From NCBI RefSeq assembly GCF_003403095.1, contig NZ_CP031555.1, positions 1,116,001 through 1,180,000 on the forward strand: a stretch of DNA of 64,000 bases, in the 5' to 3' direction. Positions 48,066-55,965 of this stretch are shown in pieces. A program made the position numbers and the translations under genes. The stretch's first letter is position 1, and each line of letters begins with the position of its first letter. Below the pieces are notes generated by a model, which saw only the letters and a list, made by a program, of their open reading frames with translations, was not told where the DNA came from and ran no database searches. This stretch comes from Thalassospira indica (GTDB lineage: Bacteria > Pseudomonadota > Alphaproteobacteria > Rhodospirillales > Thalassospiraceae).

Positions 48066-48489
48066 ATGCGCCCCCTTTTGCGTCGAACAGATCACCGATC
48101 GCCATTTTGGCGCGACGCGTTCGTTTGGCGTTCTCTCGACGCATTGGAGCATCGTGCCTGTTGTGGCATCGCTGGCAGAGTGCTGCGAGATTTTCGTCGC
48201 GACAATCTGCCGGATCAGGGTTGTGAACATGGGCAATCGTCAGAACAATCTTAACAATCCGATGGGAAGTCCCGTTACGCGCAAGGTAAAACGGTGTGTC
48301 CTTGTGCCCGGATTTGCGTAGCGGCCTTTTCCCGACCGAGATGAACCGGCCTTTGTCAGTGCGGAATCCCCACGCATGGTTTCTAACCCCGCACCATTCA
48401 CAATGGTTTTTGGCGCGTGTAAGGATCTTCTCACGGATTTGCGGCCAGTTTATAGGGTACAAAGCCCGGTTTTCAGGTGAAATTGGCAT
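48055..48489 (-). CDS. HNH endonuclease
   Basis: The ATG at 48489 (MPISPENRALYPINWPQIRE) gives 144 residues. The zinc pairs CEWCG and CQRCH enclose the nuclease core LTIAHVHNPDPADCRDENL, with catalytic His in AHV and the Asn/His of CHNRHD. In phages such proteins act as nicking enzymes, homing nucleases or packaging helpers. Position between two methyltransferase-like genes is noteworthy. Confidence 0.88.
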   Translation of the reverse strand: MPISPENRALYPINWPQIREKILTRAKNHCEWCGVRNHAWGFRTDKGRFISVGKRPLRKSGHKDTPFYLARNGTSHRIVKIVLTIAHVHNPDPADCRDENLAALCQRCHNRHDAPMRRENAKRTRRAKMAIGDLFDAKGGAYVQ

Positions 48490-48493
48490 CGCT

Positions 48494-48706
48494 TCAATCC
48501 CGCAGATCAAGGTTGAAAAAGCAGATCGATGGGCAGTCGCGATCATCGATATGAAATTTGTCAGCGGGATCCCGCGTGATTGTCAGATGCACTTCGACAT
48601 CACCGATAATACCGACAACGTGCCGTTCCCGATCTGCGCCCTGATTTTCGATTTCAATCATGGAACTGTTGATCAGTGCTTCGAGACGTTCTGCGTTGAT
48701 GTTCAT
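48494..48706 (-). CDS. Small phage protein of unknown function
   Basis: 70 residues, ATG at 48706 with GGGAGACC upstream. Beta-rich centre (HVVGIIGDVEVHLTIT) and acidic overall. It fits between the HNH and the cytosine methyltransferase-like genes without overlap. No family recognised. Confidence 0.65.
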   Translation of the reverse strand: MNINAERLEALINSSMIEIENQGADRERHVVGIIGDVEVHLTITRDPADKFHIDDRDCPSICFFNLDLRD

Positions 48707-48724
48707 TGATGGTCTCCCTGATTG

Positions 48725-49360
48725 CTACGCAGCGTCTTGCTGCTTGATGTTTCCCCACTGGTCGGCCATGGCATCGGCAATGCCGTCGAAAAATCGCGAT
48801 CGTTCTTTCCAGCGTTCCGGGCCGGGTGGCATCCTGTGAACACGTGCTGTGCGACCGGGGACAATCTTTGTCGCTTCGAGCTTGGGCAGGTTTTTGAGCC
48901 AAAGACAGGTGCGCTTTGTTTCGCCATGTCCGAACTGCCATGGTTGAATGCTTTGGGCGGGCGGTTGGTAATTGCGAATGCGCGTCTTTGCATGTTTGTG
49001 CATCACAGGGTTTTCGATCGCGATCCTGTCGATCGATGCATTCCACAGGTGGGAAAACAGGTCGCAACCGTCTTCCAGTTCTTGCCACATCTGATCAATG
49101 GTTCTGCCTGAAGGCGGAACGCTCAACCAACGGACGCCGCTATTGCAAAGGCGCGTGCACGGCGGATGTGCGACGACCAGCATGTCCCATCCGTCGTCCA
49201 GGATGTCGCGAACATCACCGACGATGTGCTTATTTGATCGGTCCTCAGATGGAAGTAGATCGCAGGACCAAGCATCATGGCCCCGGTGTGCAAAAGCACG
49301 TCTAACGGTGCCGGAGAATTCGCACGCGACCAGCACCTTCAGGCTTTCAGTGGTCTGCAT
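48725..49360 (-). CDS. Phage DNA (cytosine) methyltransferase-like protein
   Basis: 211 residues. The N-terminal KVLVACEFSGTVRRAFAHRG is the SAM-binding motif of this phage family. The Pro-Pro-Cys motif is in VVAHPPCTRLCNSG, and an ENP motif follows in RIAIENPVMHK; both are hallmarks of C5 enzymes. It is shorter than a normal C5-methyltransferase and lacks a clear target-recognition domain, so activity is uncertain. It follows the primase gene directly (stop to start 0 bp). Confidence 0.8.
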   Translation of the reverse strand: MQTTESLKVLVACEFSGTVRRAFAHRGHDAWSCDLLPSEDRSNKHIVGDVRDILDDGWDMLVVAHPPCTRLCNSGVRWLSVPPSGRTIDQMWQELEDGCDLFSHLWNASIDRIAIENPVMHKHAKTRIRNYQPPAQSIQPWQFGHGETKRTCLWLKNLPKLEATKIVPGRTARVHRMPPGPERWKERSRFFDGIADAMADQWGNIKQQDAA

Positions 49361-52009
49361 CTATTTGCCCTCCCATGAGAAAATCCAGCATTTGACGGTC
49401 TTGCCATCGAACGCCTTGTTGGTGCTGCGCACAGCTTTGATCTCGCGAAAGCGGCGGGTTCGCGATTGCTTCAGAAACTTTTTGAGATCGGAAAGTGGTG
49501 GCAGTTGCTGGTTATGATGATGAGCAACCGCCTGCATGTGGTTGAGGTTGATTGCAATGTGGTTATCCAGCCTCATTGCGTGATTGAGTTTTTCATCGCC
49601 AAGGAAGTCATAGGCTTCCCAGAATTCCTCAATCATCGGATGGTCTGCGCTAATAGCCTTCTGGCGATGGAAGGCAGCCCACATCAGGGCATCGATCGTT
49701 TCATCCAGTCGTTCCTTTGGCATGTTCGTGAGTTCTGCCAGTGCCTCGACCAAGGACATAAGTTGCGCGTGGTTTTTGGCGATACGGTTTGAGCGGATGT
49801 CCGGGCGCTTCAGGATTTCAGCTTCCCAATGTGCGGTTCGGCTGAAGACGTGGGCCAGCACCTTTTTTTCCTGTGTCACAGCTTTGATCAGGAAGAAACT
49901 GACATGTTCCACCGGGATGGCGGCAAGCGCGTCTGCGGCCACCTTTGAGGCCGGTGTGTGGCCGGTTGTGTCAAAGGTGGTATGGATGATGCGCTGCATG
50001 ATCGCATCAGACGCATTCACGGCTGCGTTCTGGCTGATAACGACAGATCCCCGGAAGGGCGGTTCGCTGGTTTCGTTGCCGCCGTTCTTGAGGCCACGGG
50101 CGCGGCTGGCGCGTCCGTTGTAGGCAGTCTTGAGTTCGTCCCAATCAAACTGTTTGGCCTTGGCGCTGTCTTCGCGGTCACTTTCGATCAGGCAGATCGG
50201 AAGGTTCGACACCTGAGAGAAAATACGGGCGCGGGCGGCAAGGGTGGATTTGTTCGGGTCAAAGCCTTCGTAGTCTGATCGGCCAACCAGCTTCCAAAGA
50301 AATTCAATCAGGGTTGATTTACCGGCCCCGGCTTCACCGACAATTTCAAGGAAGGGATAGGATTTTTGTTGGGCGCGGATCTGTTCGGCAAACAGGCTTC
50401 CAAGGAAGAACGCGGTCGCGATCAGGCCCTTGGCGCCATAGGCGGCATAGACCATGTCCGACCAATCTGCGATGTAGTCGGTGGCATCGCCGATATGTAG
50501 TTGCAGGGACTGGTTTAGCGACTTGATCGATGTCTTGCCGACTTCAAAAAAGTCTTCGTCGTTGATTTCAACAACCTTGCCGGATGCGACCGCCCGGTCG
50601 TTGAAAACATAAACGCCATGTTCCTTTGAATAGCCGATGAAGTCGGTGGTCTCGACAATCTTGATGTTGTCGAGATAGTGCTTCACCAGCCAGTTCAACT
50701 GTACAGAGTTGCCGGTATAAAGCGCACCGGGTGCGATCGATAAAAGCCGCTTTTTGAATTCGCTGGCCGTGGCCACCTGCCCACCGGAAAAGGTGTTCTT
50801 GATGGTGTGGCGACCGTGCGGGAATTCGATACGGGTGTAATACCAGCTTTCGTCGGTTTGCTTGTCCTGTTGGAAATACAGGAATTTGAAGGTGCAATTC
50901 GCGATTTCTTCAAGACGGGATGCCTTGCGAACGGCAATCTCTTCTGCTTCCGGTCCTTTGATACCATTGTCGGCGCACTGGTTAATCTGGGCGTTGTAAA
51001 TCTCTTGGACGACCGAAAACCAGTAGGTCCGGGTTTCAAACTCCACAGCAAAGTTGCGGCTTTTGTAACGTTCCCAGACCAGATAGGCCTTTTCCATTGC
51101 GCTTTTTGCCAGCAGCAAATCACCATGGAAGCGATACCGATCGATATCCTTGTTGGTCAGGGCATTGGCAAGATGCGCGTCGTTCCAGTCGACCTTTTTG
51201 CCATCTTTCTGCGGGATCAGTGCGGCCTTGTTGATCAGCGTGGTGCTATTCTTCTCAACATGCCGGATGCATTTTCGAATGTGGCGTCTGCCGGCCACAT
51301 CATTGTCCATCGCCCAGATCAGGGTGATGTTCTTTGCCTTCAGCTTGTCCAGTTCGATATCAGGCAGGTTATAGGCTGACAGGATCGCGGCGGCCTTTTG
51401 CCCGTTAACGGCAAGGGTTGCGGCATCTATGCAACCCTCGACAATCCAAAGTTCATCCCCGTCTTTCAGCTTTTGTCCAGGCGGTGTCCACCACCGGCCC
51501 TTATAGGGAACACTGCCAAAATTGGCGCGACGGTCATCGACCTTCTTTGTTTTGGGATCGGTAATGCGGACGGTTTCGATCAACCGTTCCATGAAGATGT
51601 TTTCGCCGCGGCTGATATCAAACACCACAGTCGCGGTTTCGCGGTCGCCCCAGCTATGGGTGAATTTGCCTTGCCGGTACCACCCCTTTGTTTTCTTGGG
51701 ATCAAGCCCGCGCACGAAATCCATATAGCGATCAGCGGTGCGGTTCGGATCTTCGGTGGTGGCCGGGTAGCGTTCATTGAACTTGCCAAAGGCATCCGGG
51801 TACAGGTCTTTGACATTGGCGGTGTGGCCGCATTTGTTCTCGCGGCCACACTTGATTACCCATGGGCTGGTTGCCTTGGTGAACAGTTCCAGACGGTTGC
51901 AAGACGGGCAGCGGCCTTGCCGCAACCAGTCATTTACCGGCTTGAAACGGTAATCGTCTATCAGGCGCTTGACGACTTCCTGCCTGACATCATCGGTCAT
52001 TTCGCGCAT
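49361..52009 (-). CDS. Phage toprim primase / helicase-like replication protein
   Basis: 882 residues. The N-terminal zinc ribbon has C34, C37, C54 and C60. The toprim domain includes WIVEGCIDAATLA (188-200) and WAMDND (232-237). The C-terminal ATPase part has Walker A GEAGAGKST (558-566). This architecture belongs to primase-helicases that start phage or plasmid replication. P2 itself uses the rolling-circle nickase gpA, so this prophage probably replicates another way. The ATG at 52009 overlaps the preceding gene by 13 bp. Confidence 0.88.
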   Translation of the reverse strand: MREMTDDVRQEVVKRLIDDYRFKPVNDWLRQGRCPSCNRLELFTKATSPWVIKCGRENKCGHTANVKDLYPDAFGKFNERYPATTEDPNRTADRYMDFVRGLDPKKTKGWYRQGKFTHSWGDRETATVVFDISRGENIFMERLIETVRITDPKTKKVDDRRANFGSVPYKGRWWTPPGQKLKDGDELWIVEGCIDAATLAVNGQKAAAILSAYNLPDIELDKLKAKNITLIWAMDNDVAGRRHIRKCIRHVEKNSTTLINKAALIPQKDGKKVDWNDAHLANALTNKDIDRYRFHGDLLLAKSAMEKAYLVWERYKSRNFAVEFETRTYWFSVVQEIYNAQINQCADNGIKGPEAEEIAVRKASRLEEIANCTFKFLYFQQDKQTDESWYYTRIEFPHGRHTIKNTFSGGQVATASEFKKRLLSIAPGALYTGNSVQLNWLVKHYLDNIKIVETTDFIGYSKEHGVYVFNDRAVASGKVVEINDEDFFEVGKTSIKSLNQSLQLHIGDATDYIADWSDMVYAAYGAKGLIATAFFLGSLFAEQIRAQQKSYPFLEIVGEAGAGKSTLIEFLWKLVGRSDYEGFDPNKSTLAARARIFSQVSNLPICLIESDREDSAKAKQFDWDELKTAYNGRASRARGLKNGGNETSEPPFRGSVVISQNAAVNASDAIMQRIIHTTFDTTGHTPASKVAADALAAIPVEHVSFFLIKAVTQEKKVLAHVFSRTAHWEAEILKRPDIRSNRIAKNHAQLMSLVEALAELTNMPKERLDETIDALMWAAFHRQKAISADHPMIEEFWEAYDFLGDEKLNHAMRLDNHIAINLNHMQAVAHHHNQQLPPLSDLKKFLKQSRTRRFREIKAVRSTNKAFDGKTVKCWIFSWEGK

Positions 52010-52278
52010 GTGATGCCCCGTTGCGTTTGCTGTTGGGCGACAATGCGGATGGCCTCGGCCCGATAGGGCATGAGCCAGCTTTGCAGTTCGATGGTCTTGT
52101 CAATGAAATAGGCCGGTGACTGCAGATGATCGCCTACCTGCAGGAAGTCGATCAGAAGGTCCGCGTGGTCATCTGTCTTGTCGCTTTTGCGCGAGATCCC
52201 GTGCAGCAGGGTTTCTGCTGCACTGAACGCGGCCCATGTGAAAGCCATATCGGAAACAAATTTTGGATCGCGCTGCAT
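51997..52278 (-). CDS. Hypothetical phage protein
   Basis: 93 residues from the ATG at 52278. Mostly helical, with no motif recognised (FTWAAFSAAETLLHGISRK). Starts 2 bp after the preceding small gene ends and overlaps the primase gene by 13 bp, so it belongs to the early operon. Confidence 0.65.
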   Translation of the reverse strand: MQRDPKFVSDMAFTWAAFSAAETLLHGISRKSDKTDDHADLLIDFLQVGDHLQSPAYFIDKTIELQSWLMPYRAEAIRIVAQQQTQRGITCAK

Positions 52279-52280
52279 GA

Positions 52281-52544
52281 TCAGGACTCCTGTCCATGCC
52301 AAGCGATGGGCTTGCGTGGGCTGGTGTCGATCTGTTCGTCCAGATCCGCGATGGTTTCTTCAAGTGGGGGAGTGACCATGAGGCAGGCGGTCATGCCCAT
52401 GCGGGCGATCGAGGCGGCCTGTTCCTTGTGTCCGGCTTCAATCAGAAGCGCGATGCCTTCAAGCCCGTCATACAGCTGATTAAGCAGCATGGCAGCCTGT
52501 TCGGTGGTTTCGATCTGGTCAAAGGAAATGAGTTTGTCGGTCAT
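52281..52544 (-). CDS. Hypothetical small phage protein, first gene of the leftward early operon
   Basis: 87 residues from the ATG at 52544, preceded by AGAGGGC. Helical sequence with no family recognised (EQAAMLLNQLYDGLEGIA). The same frame runs far upstream, antisense to the toxin/antitoxin genes, but that part has no protein-like features and the ribosome site marks the start here. Confidence 0.65.
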   Translation of the reverse strand: MTDKLISFDQIETTEQAAMLLNQLYDGLEGIALLIEAGHKEQAASIARMGMTACLMVTPPLEETIADLDEQIDTSPRKPIAWHGQES

Positions 52545-52931
52545 GTTAAAGCCCTCTGGATAGCGTTTCACAACACCACCAGAACGGCTTTCTACGACCG
52601 CGCTGGTGGCGGGAGGGTAGAAACCTGTCCAGAGGCAGGCGGGTTTATTCCCCTTTCGGGTCTTGTATTCACCGCCCTCCCGCCATAAGCGAGATGCACC
52701 CGGATTCCGGGCACAAAAATAGCCGCAACTAACGTGACGGCTGACCGTCTGGATCAGAGGGTTTCTACTCCCCCACGGCGGGTTATTTCCGCCGATAGGT
52801 TGGACCATACGCCTGTTGCGGGATGTCGTCAAGTCACGAGTTATAAAAATAATTTCGAATGATTTATAAAATGACTTGCGATGTGTATAAATAAAAGTTA
52901 TGTTTTCTTCGTTGATAGCAAGGATGACCTG
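52545..52931. promoter_or_regulatory. Intergenic control region between early operon and TA pair, with inverted repeats
   Basis: 387 bp without a gene. TGGCGGGAGGG (52607) pairs perfectly with CCCTCCCGCCA (52675). The adjacent GTAGAAACC (52617) pairs with GGTTTCTAC (52760), and CGGCGG/CCGCCG forms a hairpin at about 52777-52795. Near the TA gene the sequence is AT-rich, and 52849-52867 resembles the 19-bp operators at 54528 and 55139, with only one good half. A promoter or origin function is possible. Confidence 0.45.
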
Positions 52932-53189
52932 ATGCTTAAGATCACCATTTCGAAGCAAGCGTTCAAAGTTCTGAACAAGATGCAGCCCCATCAAGCCCAG
53001 AAAATCGATACGGTGATCCAGCAACTGGCTGAAAACCCCGCACGGGATGATCTGGACATAAAGAAGCTGACCAACCGCGAGAATGTATATCGCGTGCGCG
53101 TCGGCCAGTACCGGATCCTCTACACAGAAGACGGACATATCCTTGATATCATCAAGATTGCCCCCCGAGGATCGGCATACAAGAACTGA
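52932..53189 (+). CDS. RelE/ParE-family toxin
   Basis: The ATG at 52932 (MLKITISKQAFKVLNKM) gives 85 residues, the usual size. The C-terminal pattern VYRVRVGQYRILYTEDGHIL followed by IKIAPRGSAYKN is that of RelE-like mRNA interferases, with the Arg/Tyr residues expected for ribosome-dependent cleavage. The antitoxin follows 33 bp later, so this is a toxin-first pair. It would stabilise the prophage or act against other phages. Confidence 0.87.
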   Translation: MLKITISKQAFKVLNKMQPHQAQKIDTVIQQLAENPARDDLDIKKLTNRENVYRVRVGQYRILYTEDGHILDIIKIAPRGSAYKN

Positions 53190-53222
53190 TCCCGGATTGT
53201 TCCTGTTCACGGAGCCTAACAC

Positions 53223-53624
53223 ATGCCCAACAAATACACCTTCCTGCGTAACGAGGAAGGGCTTCCAATTGCTGTAACCATGACTTTTGAGGAGTTTCGC
53301 AACCTCGCACCGGAAATTGCGGAAGAATATCTGACTGATGAACAACTCGCGGACGTCGCTGCCCGTGATGATGACGGATCCCGGTACCCGTATGAAGTGA
53401 TGCAGCGTGTTCTTGCTGGCGACCACCCGGTCAAGGTGTTCCGCGAGTTTCGCGGAATGACGCAAGGCGAACTGGCCGAAAAGGTCGATGTCGCCGGAAA
53501 CTACATCAGCATGATCGAACGCGGCAAAAATCCGCCGTCCAGGAAATTGCAGGCTGCCTTGGCAAAGGCGCTTGATGTTGATTACGGGATGCTTGAAACC
53601 GGACCAAGTTTCGAGCCCGCCTGA
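53223..53624 (+). CDS. XRE-type antitoxin (HigA-like) of the RelE toxin
   Basis: 133 residues. The N-terminal ~70 residues hold a beta-strand plus helices likely to wrap the toxin (MPNKYTFLRNEEGLPIAVTM). Residues ~75-125 are an XRE helix-turn-helix (EFRGMTQGELAEKVDVAGNY, then ISMIERG). By family knowledge it neutralises the toxin and represses the operon. Followed by a strong terminator. Confidence 0.87.
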   Translation: MPNKYTFLRNEEGLPIAVTMTFEEFRNLAPEIAEEYLTDEQLADVAARDDDGSRYPYEVMQRVLAGDHPVKVFREFRGMTQGELAEKVDVAGNYISMIERGKNPPSRKLQAALAKALDVDYGMLETGPSFEPA

Positions 53625-53654
53625 TCGATCCCTTGACTGACTGTTGAGATATCG

Positions 53655-53684
53655 GCCCGTGCCAGTGGTGGCACGGGCTTTTTC
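53655..53684 (+). terminator. Intrinsic terminator of the toxin/antitoxin operon
   Basis: A 10-bp stem GCCCGTGCCA / TGGCACGGGC over GTGG, followed by TTTTTCG. Confidence 0.92.
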
Positions 53685-53729
53685 GTTAAGAGTGCAAGAT
53701 TGCATCATGTCCCCCTGATGGACCATTGG

Positions 53730-53972
53730 TCACGCCGGGTTTGGCTGTGTTGTGGTTTGCGCGATGTGAAGGTTGACGTCCGGTGCCGGGATAAGGCTTG
53801 GCCGCAAGGTGCGGATGGCGTTCATTTCGGCAAGAAAGACGTGGAGGCAGTCGGGGTTGCGGCATGACAAGGTTATTTCCCGGTAAAGGGCTGTGACCTG
53901 ACGGGTTTTCGCGGTGCTGCAGCTTGATCCGCAGTGCGGGCATTTCATGGCGTTGTGGCCGGAGGCAGACAT
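53730..53972 (-). CDS. ogr: Ogr/Delta-like zinc-finger late-gene activator
   Basis: 80 residues from the ATG at 53972 with AAGGA upstream; an ATG at 53948 is possible. The core MKCPHCGSSC, then TRQVTALYREITLSCRNPDC, has the CxxC-CxxxxC spacing of P2 Ogr and the same helical follow-up. Ogr binds upstream of P2 late promoters and the polymerase alpha subunit to switch on tail and head genes. It starts 3 bp after the preceding HTH gene ends, in the same leftward operon. Confidence 0.85.
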   Translation of the reverse strand: MSASGHNAMKCPHCGSSCSTAKTRQVTALYREITLSCRNPDCLHVFLAEMNAIRTLRPSLIPAPDVNLHIAQTTTQPNPA

Positions 53973-53975
53973 GTA

Positions 53976-54491
53976 TCAATCCTTTACGATTGTGGCTGGT
54001 GCGCCCCCCGGCGCGGGATTGCCAGATTGTTGCAATCCCCAGATGAACAGGTTTAACAGCGAGACAAGTTGTTGGAATTCCGGGATCAACTGATTGCGTT
54101 CGATGCGATCGATGTGATTGTCCAGCATGGCCTCAGACAAAGACGCCATCCTTTGCGCAAGTTCGTATTGCGCATGGTTGCCGGTGATCTGGACAGAGGC
54201 TGAAAACTGCAACGGTTCGGCATTGCCAAAACCGGCATGGCGCAGGCAATCATTGACATAATGCGGGCCAAGCAAACGGGCGAGGATGATCCAGTCCGCA
54301 AGGTTTGGGCAGGTCGCAGCATTGCGCCAGGACTTTACAGTACGCGAAATGAACGGTGTTTGTTCTGCCAGTTCTGTGATGGAAATGCGCAGGCCATTGT
54401 CGTTGCGACGCGCATCTCCAACATGCTTGCGCAGGATCGCCCCGTGGGTTTCCTTGAAGTTTTCCTGTCCGATGTTCTGGTCGATAGACAC
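53976..54491 (-). CDS. Phage HTH regulatory protein (CII-like role)
   Basis: 171 residues from a GTG at 54491 with GGGGG 9 nt upstream. A helix-turn-helix is seen at about residues 35-60 (ISITELAEQTPFISRTVKSW). The C-terminal half is helical and may oligomerise. It is the first gene of the leftward regulatory operon with ogr, opposite the XRE repressor, which is where P2-like phages carry Cox/CII-type regulators. Function otherwise unknown. Confidence 0.7.
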   Translation of the reverse strand: MSIDQNIGQENFKETHGAILRKHVGDARRNDNGLRISITELAEQTPFISRTVKSWRNAATCPNLADWIILARLLGPHYVNDCLRHAGFGNAEPLQFSASVQITGNHAQYELAQRMASLSEAMLDNHIDRIERNQLIPEFQQLVSLLNLFIWGLQQSGNPAPGGAPATIVKD

Positions 54492-54524
54492 GGCATTTCA
54501 CCCCCTGATGGTGTAACCATGTCC

Positions 54525-54572
54525 GAAATAACTCATTATGAGTTATCTAACAAGACCCGATAATGAGGTATC
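54525..54572. promoter_or_regulatory. Divergent lysis-lysogeny switch with operators O1 and O2
   Basis: O1 is the perfect 19-bp palindrome ATAACTCATTATGAGTTAT (54528-54546). O2 (54553-54571) keeps one good half, ATGAGGTAT, with its centre 25 bp away. The leftward promoter reads TTGTTA (54553-54548), 17 bp and TATTTC (54530-54525), so O1 fills its spacer. The rightward promoter reads TTATGA (54536), 17 bp and GATAAT (54559). Repressor binding would control both. Confidence 0.75.
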
Positions 54573-54588
54573 AGGCGGAGGTTGCTAC

Positions 54589-55077
54589 ATGGAATCGATA
54601 CGGATCGACCAAATGGCAATTGCACTAATCAGGGCAAAACAAGTGAAACCCAAAGGGAATCCGAATATCGGGGCGCGATTGAAGGCGGCGCGAAAACGCA
54701 AGGGATTGTCTGCTGCTGCGGCGGCGGAACTGGCGGGTATCAATCACCAGTCAACCCTGTATGGCTATGAAAGTGATGTCGGGCCCCGCAAGGCCGATTA
54801 CGGTACTTTGCTCAGATTGTGTCATGTCTACGGGATCACGCCGAACGAGTTATTCGAATGGCCTGCATTTGACAGATCCCTGTTCGTTGAGGTGGTGGTG
54901 GCGGTCGAGGATTTCCTTGAAAAGCATCGGCGCACTATCCCGCCACACGAAAAGACAGAGCTTTATTTTGCAATCTATGATGCCCTGGAGGCCGAGCCGG
55001 ATGCGTTGCGCGGCGAGGCAGGAGGGCTTGATATCAGCGGTCTTTGGGGGTTGATGCGGCTGTCGATCAGGGAGTGA
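54589..55077 (+). CDS. Phage XRE-family repressor (CI-like)
   Basis: The ATG at 54589 follows GGAGG; 162 residues. The helix-turn-helix lies at about 25-80 (ARLKAARKRKGLSAAAAAEL, then AGINHQSTLYGYES). The C-terminal part is short and has no LexA-like Ser-Lys protease site, so it is not cleaved in an SOS response as lambda CI is; induction may instead use the antirepressor-like gene downstream. It lies opposite the leftward regulators with shared operators. Confidence 0.85.
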   Translation: MESIRIDQMAIALIRAKQVKPKGNPNIGARLKAARKRKGLSAAAAAELAGINHQSTLYGYESDVGPRKADYGTLLRLCHVYGITPNELFEWPAFDRSLFVEVVVAVEDFLEKHRRTIPPHEKTELYFAIYDALEAEPDALRGEAGGLDISGLWGLMRLSIRE

Positions 55078-55138
55078 TCCGGTTGTTCTATCCTAAAGTA
55101 TGGTGCGTCCGGGCCTGTTCTGTTGTGAGGTTATAAAA

Positions 55139-55157
55139 ATAACGCATTTTGCGTTAT
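55139..55157. promoter_or_regulatory. Operator O3 upstream of the antirepressor-like gene
   Basis: Perfect 19-bp palindrome ATAACGCATTTTGCGTTAT, the same length and layout as O1 (consensus ATAACKCAT-T-WTGMGTTAT). It probably brings the downstream gene under the same repressor. Confidence 0.75.
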
Positions 55158-55190
55158 TTCTGAAATCCAGAGAGTGTGCATATCGACCGT

Positions 55191-55219
55191 CAAGGTGTTG
55201 CCATGACGACAACACCTTG
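55191..55219 (+). repeat. Stem-loop in the leader of the antirepressor-like gene
   Basis: CAAGGTGTTG / CAACACCTTG with a 9-nt loop, ending 17 bp before the ATG at 55237. No T tract follows, so it is not a terminator; translation control or antisense pairing is possible. Confidence 0.5.
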
Positions 55220-55236
55220 CAATGTGGGGATACTGA

Positions 55237-55965
55237 ATGGTCATTCCGGTAAAGATCGAAAGTTCCGCCCTTGGCGGGGAAACCATCGAAACGGTGAATG
55301 CGCGTGACCTTCATGCCTTTTTGGAGGTCGGGCGCGATTTCTCGAACTGGATCAAAGCGCGTATCGAACGCTATGGCTTTGCCGAGGGTGAAGATTTCAT
55401 CCGAAGTGAGAATTTGCGCTCGCCAAAACGGGCGAGCTCAAAATCACGTGTTCAAACTGTTATCGACTATTACATCACTCTCGACATGGCCAAGGAACTT
55501 TCCATGGTCGAGCGCACGGCACGAGGCCGGGAAGCTAGGCGCTATTTTATCGAAGTTGAAAAGCAGTGGCGGGCCGGATTATCGGGCCGGGCTGTTGAGG
55601 TTGATTTAATATCCGATCTGCGCAGTGACGGAATTGGCAAGCTGCCGGGACAGCGATTTGCCGAGGAAAGATTGCGGTTGGGCTTTGCGACCAAGCGGGA
55701 CTTTGCCAAATCGGTAGCACTGTCGATGCAGAAGATCACGGCATTTGAAGATTTCCATGCCTTTCCCAAACGCAAATCCGAATATGACCTGTTTGTCGGG
55801 ATCGGTTTTGACCTGTCATACTGGCAGTGGGGTGAAAGGTCTTTGAGTGCGGCAGAGCGGGAACTGTTGGCCGGATGGCGAGAGGCAGACAAAAAGCAAA
55901 AGTCCGCATTGCTTGGCCATCTTCGTCACAACCTGCTTTCCGCAGGAAATGATACAGATGGCTGA
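55237..55965 (+). CDS. AntA/AntB antirepressor-domain protein fused to a degenerate XRE-like domain
   Basis: 242 residues, ATG preceded by GTGGGGA. Residues ~18-110 are an AntA/AntB domain (NARDLHAFLEVGRDFSNWIK; later SRVQTVIDYYITLDMAKELS). Residues ~135-205 look like a phage-repressor helix-turn-helix (QRFAEERLRLGFATKRDFAK, then YDLFVGIGFDLSYWQWG). An antirepressor joined to a repressor-like DNA-binding module suggests a protein that competes with or titrates the CI-like repressor. The stop codon directly abuts the stop of convergent gene D, leaving no room for a terminator. Confidence 0.8.
   Translation: MVIPVKIESSALGGETIETVNARDLHAFLEVGRDFSNWIKARIERYGFAEGEDFIRSENLRSPKRASSKSRVQTVIDYYITLDMAKELSMVERTARGREARRYFIEVEKQWRAGLSGRAVEVDLISDLRSDGIGKLPGQRFAEERLRLGFATKRDFAKSVALSMQKITAFEDFHAFPKRKSEYDLFVGIGFDLSYWQWGERSLSAAERELLAGWREADKKQKSALLGHLRHNLLSAGNDTDG

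Noticed and set aside
52545..53726. Leftward frame of about 394 codons running upstream of the small gene at 52281-52544
   Set aside because: It is antisense to the well-supported toxin and antitoxin genes, has no protein-like motifs, and a good ribosome site marks the start at 52544.
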